From NCBI GenBank assembly GCA_013397115.1, contig VWZW01001748.1, forward strand, positions 624,757-688,756: a stretch of DNA of 64,000 nucleotides, read 5' to 3'. The notes under the pieces were generated by a model. That model did no database searches and was not told the origin of the DNA. It was given only the letters and a program-made list of their open reading frames with translations. The position numbers and the translations under genes were made by a program. The first letter of the stretch is position 1, and every line of letters starts with the position of its first letter. The DNA comes from Edolisoma coerulescens (lineage: Eukaryota; Chordata; Aves; Passeriformes; Campephagidae). Positions 38,880 through 49,200 of this stretch are shown here, piece after piece.

Positions 38880-40200
38880 GCAAATGACAAAGGTAATGTA
38901 GAGCACTACAGACTAGACTTTGATATAAAAGCCATAATAAACAGCAGACTTAAGTAAATAGAATTCAAGAATGCAGCCTTTCTTGCATAGATACAAGAAT
39001 ATGACACATGGCAAAGAATTAACAAAGTTTCATACAGAGAAGTCATGCCTCACAAATAACCCAGAGCTCTTTGAAGGAGTCAGTGATATATGAATATAAT
39101 TACCAAGCTGGTCTACCTGGATTTCCAAATAGCTTTTGACATGATCCTTCATCAAAAAGGTTTAAGAAAACTAAGCTGTCTTGAGATTAAAGATAATTTT
39201 TTCTTGTGTCTTAATAAAAGCAAAATTGATAGAAAATGCAGAGATGGGAAAATGTGGTTATATGATTATGTGAAAGGAAACAAAAGGTACAGATAAGGAG
39301 AGGAATTACAATGGATGCTGCATTTCAGGAAGTTTAGCTATTGCGTGTATTCATAAATGACCTAGAAAAGAAAGTAAATACAGGGTGACAAAATTTGCTG
39401 CTGATGAGATATTACTCAAGGCATTCAACTCTCAAATTGACTGCAAAGAATTACAGGAGGATTTCATGATACTGAATGACTGGACAGTAAAACAGCAGAT
39501 GAAATTCAAGGTCAATATATGCAAAGAGATGCACATGGAGAAACACATCCTTAATTGTACATACAGAATGATGGTTTCTAAATTAGCTATTGCCTCTCAG
39601 GAGAGAGATCTTGAAATTACTGTAGCTGGTGCTATTAAAACATCAGTTAAATGCTCAACAGTGGTTAAAAGAGCACAAAGTTTGATAAGAATGGTTAGAA
39701 AATGAAATGAGAACAAAATACAAAATATGATTAAGCCATTTGATAAATGTGTGGTGTACTGCATCTTGAGCACTGTGTAGAGTTTGTGTTTATGTTTCTT
39801 GAAAAAGAGAAAGTATTAAAAAAAAGGTCAAGGGAATGTTATCACAGAGGTGGAATGGTTTCTTTCCAGGAAAAATTTAAACAGGTTGGGAAGAAGATGA
39901 CTCAGGATAATATGAAAAATATATATGTTAATGTTAAATAATAAATGTAACAGACAAGAATGAAGAAAGTTTATTTCTTTGCCTTCATAGTGCAAACTGC
40001 ATAGTTTGCCCTCGTATAAAGGGCATGAATTAAAAATAGCAGCTAGAGACCGAAAATAAGCAAATGGAAGCACCTTTTTACACTGTGTGTAATTAAATTG
40101 CAGCACTCTTTACAGGGGAAGTCGTGGTGATCACATGTAAAGTTGGGTTCAAAACTTGCTGAGAATGTGAGCTATTAAACACCAGGATGCATCTCATGAA
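38880..40200 (+). mobile_element. Ancient CR1/L3-like LINE, reverse transcriptase relic
   Basis: This is a decayed non-LTR retrotransposon of the CR1 clade, closer to the old type seen in turtles, crocodiles and mammalian L3 than to young avian CR1. At 39111-39140 the translation reads VYLDFQIAFD, the RT motif-A region with its aspartate. At about 39385 KFAADE stands where active elements have the FADD box, so the catalytic pair is damaged. Downstream, LQEDFMILNDWTVKQQMKFKVNICK and LAIASQERDLEITV follow the order of the family's thumb/connection region. The segment coding for the GVPQGS-type motif is lost or shortened near 39300-39340. Similarity continues through a 'TTGAGCACTGTGTAGAG' region (about 39767) to a 3' portion near 40080-40190 with GTGTAATTAAATTGC and GCTATTAAACACCA. 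Stops and indels break it, so it cannot encode a working protein. Boundaries are approximate. Confidence 0.85.
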
Positions 40201-40440
40201 TTCCATCAACTGCTCCTTGTTGGGGTGAGACAGAGGCAGAGAGACCACACAGTCCTTGCCTGGCCTTTCCATACTTCTTTGACCAGCTGTCCTTGAAGGA
40301 TAGTGAGGAAGGTGTAGCTTACCTCTTTTGTTCCCTAACTCTTATCATTTATCTTCTGACAGTACCAAGAAAATCTCTTCTTACTAAGCACTATGCATGT
40401 AAGGAGTGAATGCCTCTCCTTGCCCCTAATTGCTTACTTG

Positions 40441-40570
40441 AAGACCTTGTTAAAAAAAAAGATAAGGAAGTTTGCCTCAGCAAGATTATATACCTTGTCC
40501 AAGGTCACACAGAGAGCCTGTTGCAGTGTGTGGCTGGAAAGGTCATCCTTGCACTCCCAATGTGGATAGG
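40441..40570 (-). mobile_element. MIR-like (CORE-SINE) relic
   Basis: On the minus strand this reads TGTGTGACCTTGGACAAG, then a gap with TATAAT, then CTTGCTGAGGCAAACTTCC and TTATCTTTTTT. That is the order and spacing of the conserved central part of mammalian-wide interspersed repeats: TGTGTGACCTTGGGCAAG, a TTAACCTCT-like block, CTGAGCCTCAGTTTCC, then CATCTGTAAAA. Upstream, CAGCCACACACTGCAACAG can be aligned with the CAGCTCTGCCACTTACTAG part. MIR elements are tRNA-derived SINEs active before the amniote radiation, and old copies are known in birds at low density. A 119-codon frame crosses it and is chance. Edges are approximate. Confidence 0.6.
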
Positions 40571-41951
40571 AAATATGTCACAAATTCTAGTCATGAGCGT
40601 TTTTAATTACCTGGGCCTTGGTTGGATTCATTATTCTAAGTCGTTTAGGACCACGGTCTTATTAATTATACGGCAGCTTTCTGCATTCAGTGATTTGATT
40701 ATAGAATATTTCCTCATTAAAGACAACAAAACTGACCAAAATAAAGAATTATTTAATAAACATAATTGAATCCTTAAGCTTTTAATAAAATTAAACATTG
40801 ATTATTAATTAAGTGAAATGGAAAGCATTGTCACCTTAACTGGAAAAAGTGGAGGCAAATGAAGTAAGGCTTTTCATAGGCTGTCTGAAGGTGGGGGTAT
40901 TGGAAATCTCGTAAGTGTACACTAGTGGGAATAGAGTTCTGATGCTGTTGGGACAGGCACATGTCCAAAATGGACATGACAGGCATGGCAACCGTTTACA
41001 GATTCTGCTCTGCACAACCTAGTCCCAAACTGAAAAGCAGGATCATCATTTCCAGTCATTTCATCGCTATAGTGTGTGTGATGGCACTTCAGCTCTTAGA
41101 GAAATTATTTCATGAATTTCAGCATTTTAATTTTAAATCATTCAGTAGGCAGGCTGTGCTGTTAAAAATGTATCTTCAGTCTCTTTTGCATTCCTTTTTT
41201 TTTCTGCTTTAGTTAACATAGCATGGTTGGGATCCTATATTATCCCACAGTTTCCTCAATAAACAAACAAATTGTGTGAGTTTTTGACATTTTATTTTCT
41301 ACAGTTTTTATGGCTTTTCTAGGATAGTGTTATATTCTTGAAGTTTCCTGAAGATGTTTCTTTTGATGGAACAGCATAAAACTTTTTTCCTGCCTTTTTC
41401 TCCTTTCTAGTCCCTTTCCTTGAATATGCCATTGTCACAATCAGTCTAACTTAGATTTTTTTTTTCTTCCTTCTTCTTGCCTTTTTCCTTTTTCTGTAGC
41501 ACGCACACTGCGAGGTTCTTTCTCATCCCTGCTGTCTCCTATCATTTTTACTTTGTCCTGATGCTATGGGAGCAGAGTGTTCAGTCATTCCATGCTGCCA
41601 CAGTCTTTCTCTCCTCTCAACTTTATTGCCTTTGAGTGATGCAGCAATCTCTGCATGGTACCTTTGCCCCGTGAACCTCAGGGACCCAAAACAGGTCAGG
41701 AGAACTTGACTAAAGGGAGAAGGTAGCATTGTATACCATTTCATTAAACAATTGATGTGTATGATATGACTGCACATACAATTCCCCTGCAAATAATGTT
41801 GCAGATCAACAATATGTTGAAACACTCCTGAGGCAGGTTTTGAAGTCAAATGTTTCTCTTCCCAAAAAAATCCTGACAGAAGCCTTGCAGGAAATCATAG
41901 TAATTCCAATCACAAACCATATTTTACTTCCTTTGGTTCCCGAATACGGAG
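40571..41951. other. Noncoding with polypyrimidine tracts
   Basis: No gene was recognised. The hairpin CATGTCCA AAA TGGACATG lies at 40960-40978. T/C-rich tracts are at about 41190-41205 and 41455-41497, the second ending in CTGTAG like a splice acceptor, with no coding exon after it. A 108-codon minus-strand frame (41523-41849) is unrecognised. Confidence 0.5.
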
Positions 41952-42487
41952 TGTTACCCTTGGCTGGATGGCAGGTTGCTGCCAAAGCTGCTCTGTTACT
42001 CCCTTCCTTAGCTGGACAGGAGAAAAAGTAAAATGAAAGGCTTGTGGATTGAAATAGGGATGGGGGAGATCAGTCAGCAGTTACCATCACGGGCAGAGCA
42101 GACTCAGCTTGGGGAAATTAATTTAATTTATTGTCCAATCAGAGCAGGATAATGAGAAGTAAAACAAGATCTTAAAAACACCTTCCCTCACCTCTTCACT
42201 TCTTCCCAGACTTCACTTCTGATTTTTTTTGTACCTCCTCCTTCCCATTGGGGGAATTGGGGGATTTCCTTGGGGGATGGGGAATGGGGGCTGTGGTCAG
42301 TTCATTACCTGTTGTTTCTGCTGCTGTTTCCTCCTCAGGAGAAGGACTCCTCACACTCTTCTCCTGCTTCAGTGTGGATCCTCCTTTAGGAAAGGCTTCA
42401 TGACTGTGGGCTGCACACCGGGTTCAGATCTAAGGAGTGAACTTTTCCTGTGGTCCATTCACATTGTAAGGGGTCCCACTGTTTGAG
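41952..42487 (-). mobile_element. Truncated endogenous-retrovirus LTR
   Basis: This is an avian ERV long terminal repeat read on the minus strand. Its outer (3') edge is at 41952, where the plus strand begins TGTTACCC TTGGCTGG, so the element ends in CA as an LTR should. Next comes CACGGGCAGAGCAGACTC (about 42089), then GGGGAAATTAATTTAATTTA, which on the minus strand supplies an AATAAA at 42127-42132. The block around 42290-42400 (GTCAGTTCATTACCTG, TTTCTGCTGCTG, TTCCTCCTCAGGAG) also fits this common bird LTR type. The other edge, with U3, is missing or too diverged beyond about 42487. No gag, pol or env remnant adjoins it, so it is a solo or truncated LTR. I do not assign a database family name. 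Confidence 0.82.
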
Positions 42488-45480
42488 GTGTCTTTGTTGC
42501 ACTGATTAATGCTTGTAAAGAATGGACTCAACTTTTGGTCCTGGTTCAGGATTCAACAGCAATGCCAAACTCATCTATTTTCATGTTCAGAAAAGCACTA
42601 CCCCATTTCAAATCAATTATAACTTAGGGTTGAGTTTTGATTTGTAACTATAATGTATTGCAGTAATCAAGTTGAAAAGTCAGAATCCAGCTACGAATAT
42701 GATTATACAGGTATAAAATAGTAGTTGGAGGATGACATTTTACCCATTTTTGATGGGTTATGGAAAATAAGAGAAGTGTATATTAAAATGCACTGAGAAA
42801 TATAGGAGAGCAGCCAAAGACTGACTCAAAAAAAATCAAAAAAGGTCTGGCTGTAATCCAACCCATACTCACTCAGTGGGCGATAAGGGGTTTGACAAAT
42901 CCCACGCTCTGGAGGTGAGGTGCTCTCTGAAACAGTTGTCTCCCCTCCTTTGTCATTCCCTGATTTTTTTGCTAATGTCACTTTTGAGCTTTGGCTGCAA
43001 AACCCTGCTGGCTCACACTGTTTCTTACAGGCTCTGTTGTGATTTGTAGCAGTTCTGCTGGCAGCTCACCAGCACAATCAAAAGGGTTTGCTGAGCTGCA
43101 AGGGCAACCTCCTTGGTCAGGCTTCATTGACAAGCTGGCAGGTTTGAGGGAGATAAGGCAAAGAAAACTCTGGAAGTGGTTCTGTAATTAGTCCCAGGTC
43201 TGGTTCTTAGACTGGTCCCTGCAAATTGCCTGCTAAGAGTTAATTTTACTGCTCTAAGTGCATCTACTGAAGTTTTAGGTGAACAGACATTTGTCTTTCA
43301 AAAAAATGAAGTTGCAGAAAGAAATCAGAAATTCTCTTCACTGCGAGTCAAACTGTAAATAGGGATGCTCTTCTTTTCACCAACCCCTATTCAGCAAAAC
43401 AACCCTTCCCTTGTTCTGAGAATCCACTGAAGAGCACAACTGCACAGGAAAGGGGGAGTTATTCCTGTACTACAGCCTGCTCTGTCAGTGCAGCTAAACC
43501 ATGGCCCAGTCATATGACACTGAATGCATGTGAGGGCTGAAATGCTGCTCCTCTTCTGGGTAATGAGAGCACTCCCATTGCCTCTGGTGAAGCCATGATT
43601 TATTTTAAGCATTAAAATTTAAGCACAGAGACCTCTTTTCACGTGGAATAATTGTTAATAACAATGAAAATGCGAAATTGACACTTTTTACAGGAGTTCT
43701 GAACGACATAAATTTGAAATATGCATCTAAATAGAATAGGTTGTATTAATTTGATTACATTAATAAAATATTATTTCATGAATTATGCTATTATTCTAGA
43801 ATGATTTTAATACACTTATTTTTTATACATACAAATAAGCATGATGCTGCTTTCCTGGCATAAATCATATTTTTGCATGCAATTTGTTCCATCCTTGTGT
43901 CTTATTTGTATGGATCCTTAAAATTTTGATGTGATCATTTCTCAAGTTTAAAGAGGCCAGCTAATGCACCTACACAATGAACTAAATTAGAAATAAATTA
44001 AATCCTCTACTGCTTGTCCTTCTCACCACTTCCTGCTATATTGTAGTGGCAGCATGAAACTTATTTATCACTGTAAGAAAACATAAGCAGCTATTCAGAA
44101 TAAAGGAGACACCCTCCTTACCTTTGTGCAAACACAATTGTTATGCAGTGTAGAATTGAGCTTTCTGCTCTACAAGAGAGGTGAGTGAAATGATAATCCT
44201 TTGAAGGTTTCTGCAGAAAAGCAATTGAGGCACAAAGAAAAGGAACATATGCACATTATTTCCTTTGTTAATTTTGAATGTTTTGTGGTAAACTATTTTC
44301 TCTTTATGAGTACTAGAGATGTAGTGTTAGCACTGCTGGAGCTGTTTTTCACTAAAACCCTCTACCACAGCTCCTGGTCATTTAGTCAGAGGAGAAATTA
44401 AAGGGCAATAGCACTTTTTTGGAAAGCATTATATCCCAGATTGAAAAAATAATGAAATGATAAAATCTAAACATTTTCTGATGCTGTCTTCTTGTGTCAT
44501 ATCATGTAAGAAAATTACCAGGTTTTAGTGGCTGTGACAATGGAGGAAAAGTAAGCATGTCCTCCCTGAGGTAGCCTCTATGACTGAGATCTAGATTTAA
44601 AAATGTTAGCATCTCTTCTTCAAGTTGCTCCAAAAAAAATTAAGAAACATTTCTGAAAGTCATATTCACTATCCCTTACTTAATTCCAGTAGGTAGATTT
44701 CAAAAGCGTTTGTTGTGAAAAATAACCCAAAAATATTTGATTTGAAAACCTTAGTAGATCGGTCTTTATTTCTGTGATTGTCAATTATTTATTAACCAAT
44801 CTTCACAAAATAACTTTCATGCTGCGATTTGTTTACAGAGTCCACTCTGTAATCTGAATCTGATTGTGCTGGTTTTGCTCCTTGTTGTGTGGAGAAATGA
44901 CAGGTGACAACTCAACTCCCCCATCCCCTAAGCACACACAAGCAACCTTTTCTCATATATATGTCAGTACGAGGTTTTACACATTCTGTATGTGTAAAAG
45001 TCTGTTATATAAATTAAGTAAAAATATCAGGGAGTAAACAATATGTAAACACAAGGCTGAACCAAGAATTCATCATCTGAAAGAGTCAAAACTGATGTGA
45101 TGATATTTAACCCGTTTTAACACACTATAATGCAACAAGGATGCAATTTCTTTTATTGCTTTCTTGGTACATTTGCAGATATTTTGCAATGTCATTGAAA
45201 CATCTGTTTGTAAAATGGTATCTAGACTACCTATACTAAATGCAAAACAAGATGATCCCAACCTATCAAATTTTATGAACTGAAATACAGAAGAACAGTT
45301 CTGAGGAATAGCTAGGAAACGTATTGTACTTTCCTGAAGGCCATATGCAAAAATAGCAAATGGGATGATGAAAAGAAGAGGAGGATTATCAAAACACGTT
45401 TTCTTGCCTGAAGATGCTGAGCTGTGCAAAACTATTTAAAAAGTGTGCTTCACCTGTTGAGTGGCAAACGAAAACTTTGA
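42488..45480. other. Noncoding, nothing recognised
   Basis: This is A+T-rich DNA. Around 43620-43830 it is very A+T-rich with many TAAT/ATTA cores. No gene or transposon was recognised. Confidence 0.5.
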
Positions 45481-45770
45481 GTAAAGCACTGTTGGAACCT
45501 TGTTCTCAGAGCCAGCTGTGTGAGACACAGGTACTCCTAAGCGGAGGAGTACGGGGTGGGGGATCAGGGACCAGGGACCAGGCAGGCATGGCTGGGAGTG
45601 AGTGACAGGCGTGAGTTGGGAAGGACAAATGGGGCACGTGGGTGGAGGGACAGTGCTGGGAGCATGGCTGTAAGACACACGTCTGGAAGGAGGAGAGTCT
45701 CCTAACCTTCGCTGGGGCTAGGACCCCCTGGGGGATTGTGGCTGTGAGACACCCACACAGGGTCAGGGAC
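45481..45770. other. G+C-rich patch with an internal repeated word
   Basis: This is a purine-rich, G+C-rich insert in A+T-rich surroundings. A word of the form GCTGTRWGAGACAC occurs three times with variation: CAGCTGTGTGAGACAC near 45514, GGCTGTAAGACACAC near 45666 and GGCTGTGAGACACCC near 45741. A short perfect inverted repeat, GTACTCCT (45531-45538) with AGGAGTAC (45545-45552), and a doubled AGGGACC at about 45570-45583 are also present. The many open frames here result from low A+T. It may belong to an unrecognised repeat joined to the LTR scrap that follows. Confidence 0.4.
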
Positions 45771-45772
45771 AT

Positions 45773-45830
45773 CCCTGAGGGACTGCATCCTGATGGGACC
45801 CGTGCTGGAGCAGAAGAGCAGTGAGAAACC
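45773..45830 (+). mobile_element. Probable LTR scrap next to CR1
   Basis: GGGACTGCATCCTGATGG followed by GACCCGTGCTGGAGCAG and AAGAGCAGTGAG resembles, in plus orientation, the internal part of the same avian LTR type seen reversed at 42330-42400 (minus-strand GGATCCACACTGAAGCAGG and AAGAGTGTGAGG). The piece is short, so the assignment is tentative. Confidence 0.4.
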
Positions 45831-45844
45831 AGACCAGGGGAGCA

Positions 45845-46235
45845 GAGGTTGTTCAGCCTGGTGAAGAGAGGGCTCAGGGCAGACTATATTGAGGCCTTTC
45901 AGTAGCTGAAGGGGGTTACAAAAAGCATGAAGAGGGACTTCTTACAAGGGTATGTAGTGATAGGACAAGGAGAAATGTCTTTAAACTGGAAGAGGGGAGG
46001 TTTAGAATAGATATTGGGAGGAAATTCTTTACTGTGAGGGTGGTGAGACACTGGAACAAGTTGCTCACAGAAGCTGCAGATGCTCCATCCCTGGGTGTTC
46101 AAGGCCAGGCTGGATGAAGCTCTGAGCAACCTGATCCAGTGGAAGCTGTTTCTGCCCACAACAGGGAGGTTGGAACTAGATGATCTTTAAGGTCCCTTCC
46201 AACCCAAACCATTCTGTGATTCTACAATGATTCTA
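45845..46235 (+). mobile_element. CR1 LINE 3' fragment, plus strand
   Basis: This is a well-preserved avian CR1 3' region. It contains GTTCAGCCTGGTGAAGAG, then GTATGTAGTGATAGGACAAG, GGTGAGACACTGGAACAAG, GTTCAAGGCCAGGCTGGATG and GGAACTAGATGATCTTTAAG. It ends in GGTCCCTTCCAACCC, AAACC and octamer-like units ATTCTGTG, ATTCTACA and ATGATTCTA at 46211-46235. The first part corresponds to the C-terminal end of ORF2 and the rest to the 3' UTR. It is 5'-truncated, with about 390 bp remaining. This is probably the least diverged CR1 copy of the window. Confidence 0.95.
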
Positions 46236-49200
46236 GGAGGAGATGGGAAGGAGGAGCAGGAGGAAATGGCTGCATAGGGACAGCACTTTCCTGGGCAGCC
46301 CTCTGTCTTTCCAAAGGCAGCAATGGGGCCAACACCATGGGCTGTGAGAACAAGGGAAGGCAGGAAAAGAGCCATTGGTCTGAAACTGAAAGCAAAGAAG
46401 GAAATGAGAGGTTTTTCCCTCAGTGTTTGTTTAATTGTTTTTCTCAATACTCGAATCAGTAATTAAAAATGGATGTTAATTGCAATGAATTACATCAAGT
46501 GCAATTCCCCAAGCTCAAACTGCTTTGCCCACGGCAGGTCCTTACATTTACTTCTGATGGTGCTACTGAGGAGAGGTTTCAGTGATGCACAGAGCAGACA
46601 TGCAAGAAGGAGGAAGCTTCTTCACAAATGACATGGTGGAAGTTCTCAAAGTGTTGGAGGAACATGTCCTTGAAACTATTGCAACGTGGGGTAACCTTTG
46701 AGGATGGCTGCCTGCTGCCAGTGCTGTTTAGAGTTTTACATCTTTATTTAAACTACATTATCAAAATGAATGTGAAATAAACTACTCTAATGCCTTGTCC
46801 TTTTCTGCATTGAGTACATTTGACAGGGGAAAAGGAATCCACTTATTATCTGTCTGATGAATAAATACAAAAATAAATCCTTATCATGAAGCTTGCTTAT
46901 ATAGGTCTGTTTCAGATATTAAGCCACTATATCTTGCCTCTAAATTGCATTATTCCCCAATGCAAACTGAAATTTTCACGAGGTGGCATTTCCTACTACA
47001 CATTTGAATTTATATATATAGTAAGGCATACAGTGTTCAACATATATCAGTAAAAGCCTTTGATTTATTTTTCCTAGAACTAGGTCACATAAAGCATTCA
47101 TTTTAGGATGAGGATATATATGTGCCTACTTTTACTGCCATTTTTGGCTCTGAATGAGAATATAGAGCTCTGTTAAAGAGGTATTTGTCAAGCAAAATAA
47201 TGGCTTATTGTTTTTCTCTGAGTTAAAGGTGATAATTACTCATGGTTTATATGAAGCCATCGGCAATACAGAACTTCTCTGATATTGCTTTTCACCCTGT
47301 AGGCAGCCCTGTAAGTTTACCCTCAATGCCTGTTAATATCTTGGAAGTGGTTGATCATCCAGAGAAAAAATGAGTTATGGTGGGAAATGGCCTCCTGTGT
47401 CTCAGAGTTCAGAAGTCTGCTACTGCAGATAGCCACACTAAGTAACATCTTTCCTCCATCTCATCATTCCCCAGGTGAAAACTCCAGTTTTGCTGGAACT
47501 CATTATTCTTCAAGAAATACTCTCACTTTGCTGAGGAATAGAGCCTCATCTTCATGGAGTTGCTGGATAAATGTTAATGCTCAGTTTATACTCATTAATT
47601 CATGCACCTACAGAGATCTTTAAAGTAAAGAGCTCCACTTATGGTTTACCTCAAATCATATACTTAAAAAGCACAAACCAAATATATTTGCAAACTTTAT
47701 AGAATTGTCTAAAACACCACTTTTTTTTTTTTAAGGTCTCATCTAATAAAGTAGACTTTTAATTCCCCCGAATAATTTTATAGCCCTTATATTAGTAATT
47801 TGTAGCCTGTGTTCATCTTTTGAATGCTAATATTCACAGTATTGCAAATGAAGCCAAGACAGAGCCCTCTTGCTGAAGTATTTCGCCTGAACCTCATTAG
47901 AGGATTGCTGTTGCCTTTTTTCTTGCATGTGTTACAGAAGTAGTAATTTTACAACCGATTAAATCAGCAAATGCAAATGTCAGTAAAATTGCAACATTGA
48001 GGAATTAATGGATTTTTAAGTGGCTAGATTTAATAAAGAGTTAATTCAGCTCTTCTGATTTTTTTTTGTCCTTTTGGTGCTAGATACAGATGGGACTAGG
48101 TGCAGACAATGCTTGGTAGCAAAGCTTACACTGATTATAACTGACTGGCTGATCTCTGTAAATTAAAATCTGGAGCTTTGCTCTTTGGGTTACTGTGAGG
48201 CACAGAGAAAATAATGAGTGGAAGGTAGAGAAGGCAAGAGAGGGAATCATAGGTTTACCTACACTGCATGCTCCAGAAGAGGCACTTTCTCTGAGAAATG
48301 CAAACTCAATCACTTTCCTTAACTGACCCTTCAGCCGTGAAATAACTTATTTCCAGTTTGTTTCTAGCTGTGTTTGGCTTCCTGTCTTGCACTTAGGGGT
48401 GGAGCCAGGCTTGTTCCTGAGGGCTGTTAGCTCTTGCTGGACTAGCTGGTTTTGGGCTCGGCAGATGGGAATGTGGCAATGAGATGTGGTAGGTACGAGC
48501 AGATAATGCAGTGAGACAGGGCTCCCTTTAAATTGGGACTGAACTGAATAAATTAGAGGGAATACTGTTAAAACTGCCTTGTGACCTACTTTTCTCTTGC
48601 ATTTCACCAAGCAAGGGAGTCTCTGAGTCTTCTTCAAGCTTTAACGAGACCCTACTTTCCCCTAGTTGAACCCTGGGAGGAAAGAAACATCTCAGTGAAT
48701 AAATGCCAGGAACCGAACTTAAGTAGACTGCGTGAATGTTAAACTTTTTTTTCTAGCAGGATTGATTTTAAAGCTCTATCGGGTTGTAAGTCTATTCCCA
48801 CTGGCACAGAGAAGTCCAAGCAATTTCTTTTATCCCAGAAGAGGCTGCAGTACCTTACAGGCATTAATCTCACAGGCATGTGTTTGAGGTCTGCCCTATA
48901 GACAGGCCTGGGTAGATACAGATAACTTCAAGGATATCTGTAAAGCAGAGGTGGAGTTTGGGTGTCCAATTGGTAAGGGCAGCCAAAACTTTTCATATTT
49001 GAAGACTCTCAGGATGGACCTCTTGCCATGAAGACTGCTTCAGTGACAGCGAACAATGAACACAATCAAGAGTGCTTTTAAAAATAAATTTACCACCATT
49101 TGGGCATGTGATTTTTGGAGGGGGATTGGGAGAGAGAGCAGTTTGGAGATGATCTGAAAATCATATATCCCTTGTAGATGATATAGAGCTTGGAGCAGAG

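Noticed and set aside
41455..41500. Polypyrimidine tract plus CTGTAG as a splice acceptor
   Set aside because: No recognisable exon, donor or partner exon follows. Such tracts are common in this DNA.
45195..45235. Possible second MIR core (CATCTGTTTGTAAAATGG)
   Set aside because: Only the CATCTGTAAAATGG-like word matches, and the neighbouring MIR segments are absent.
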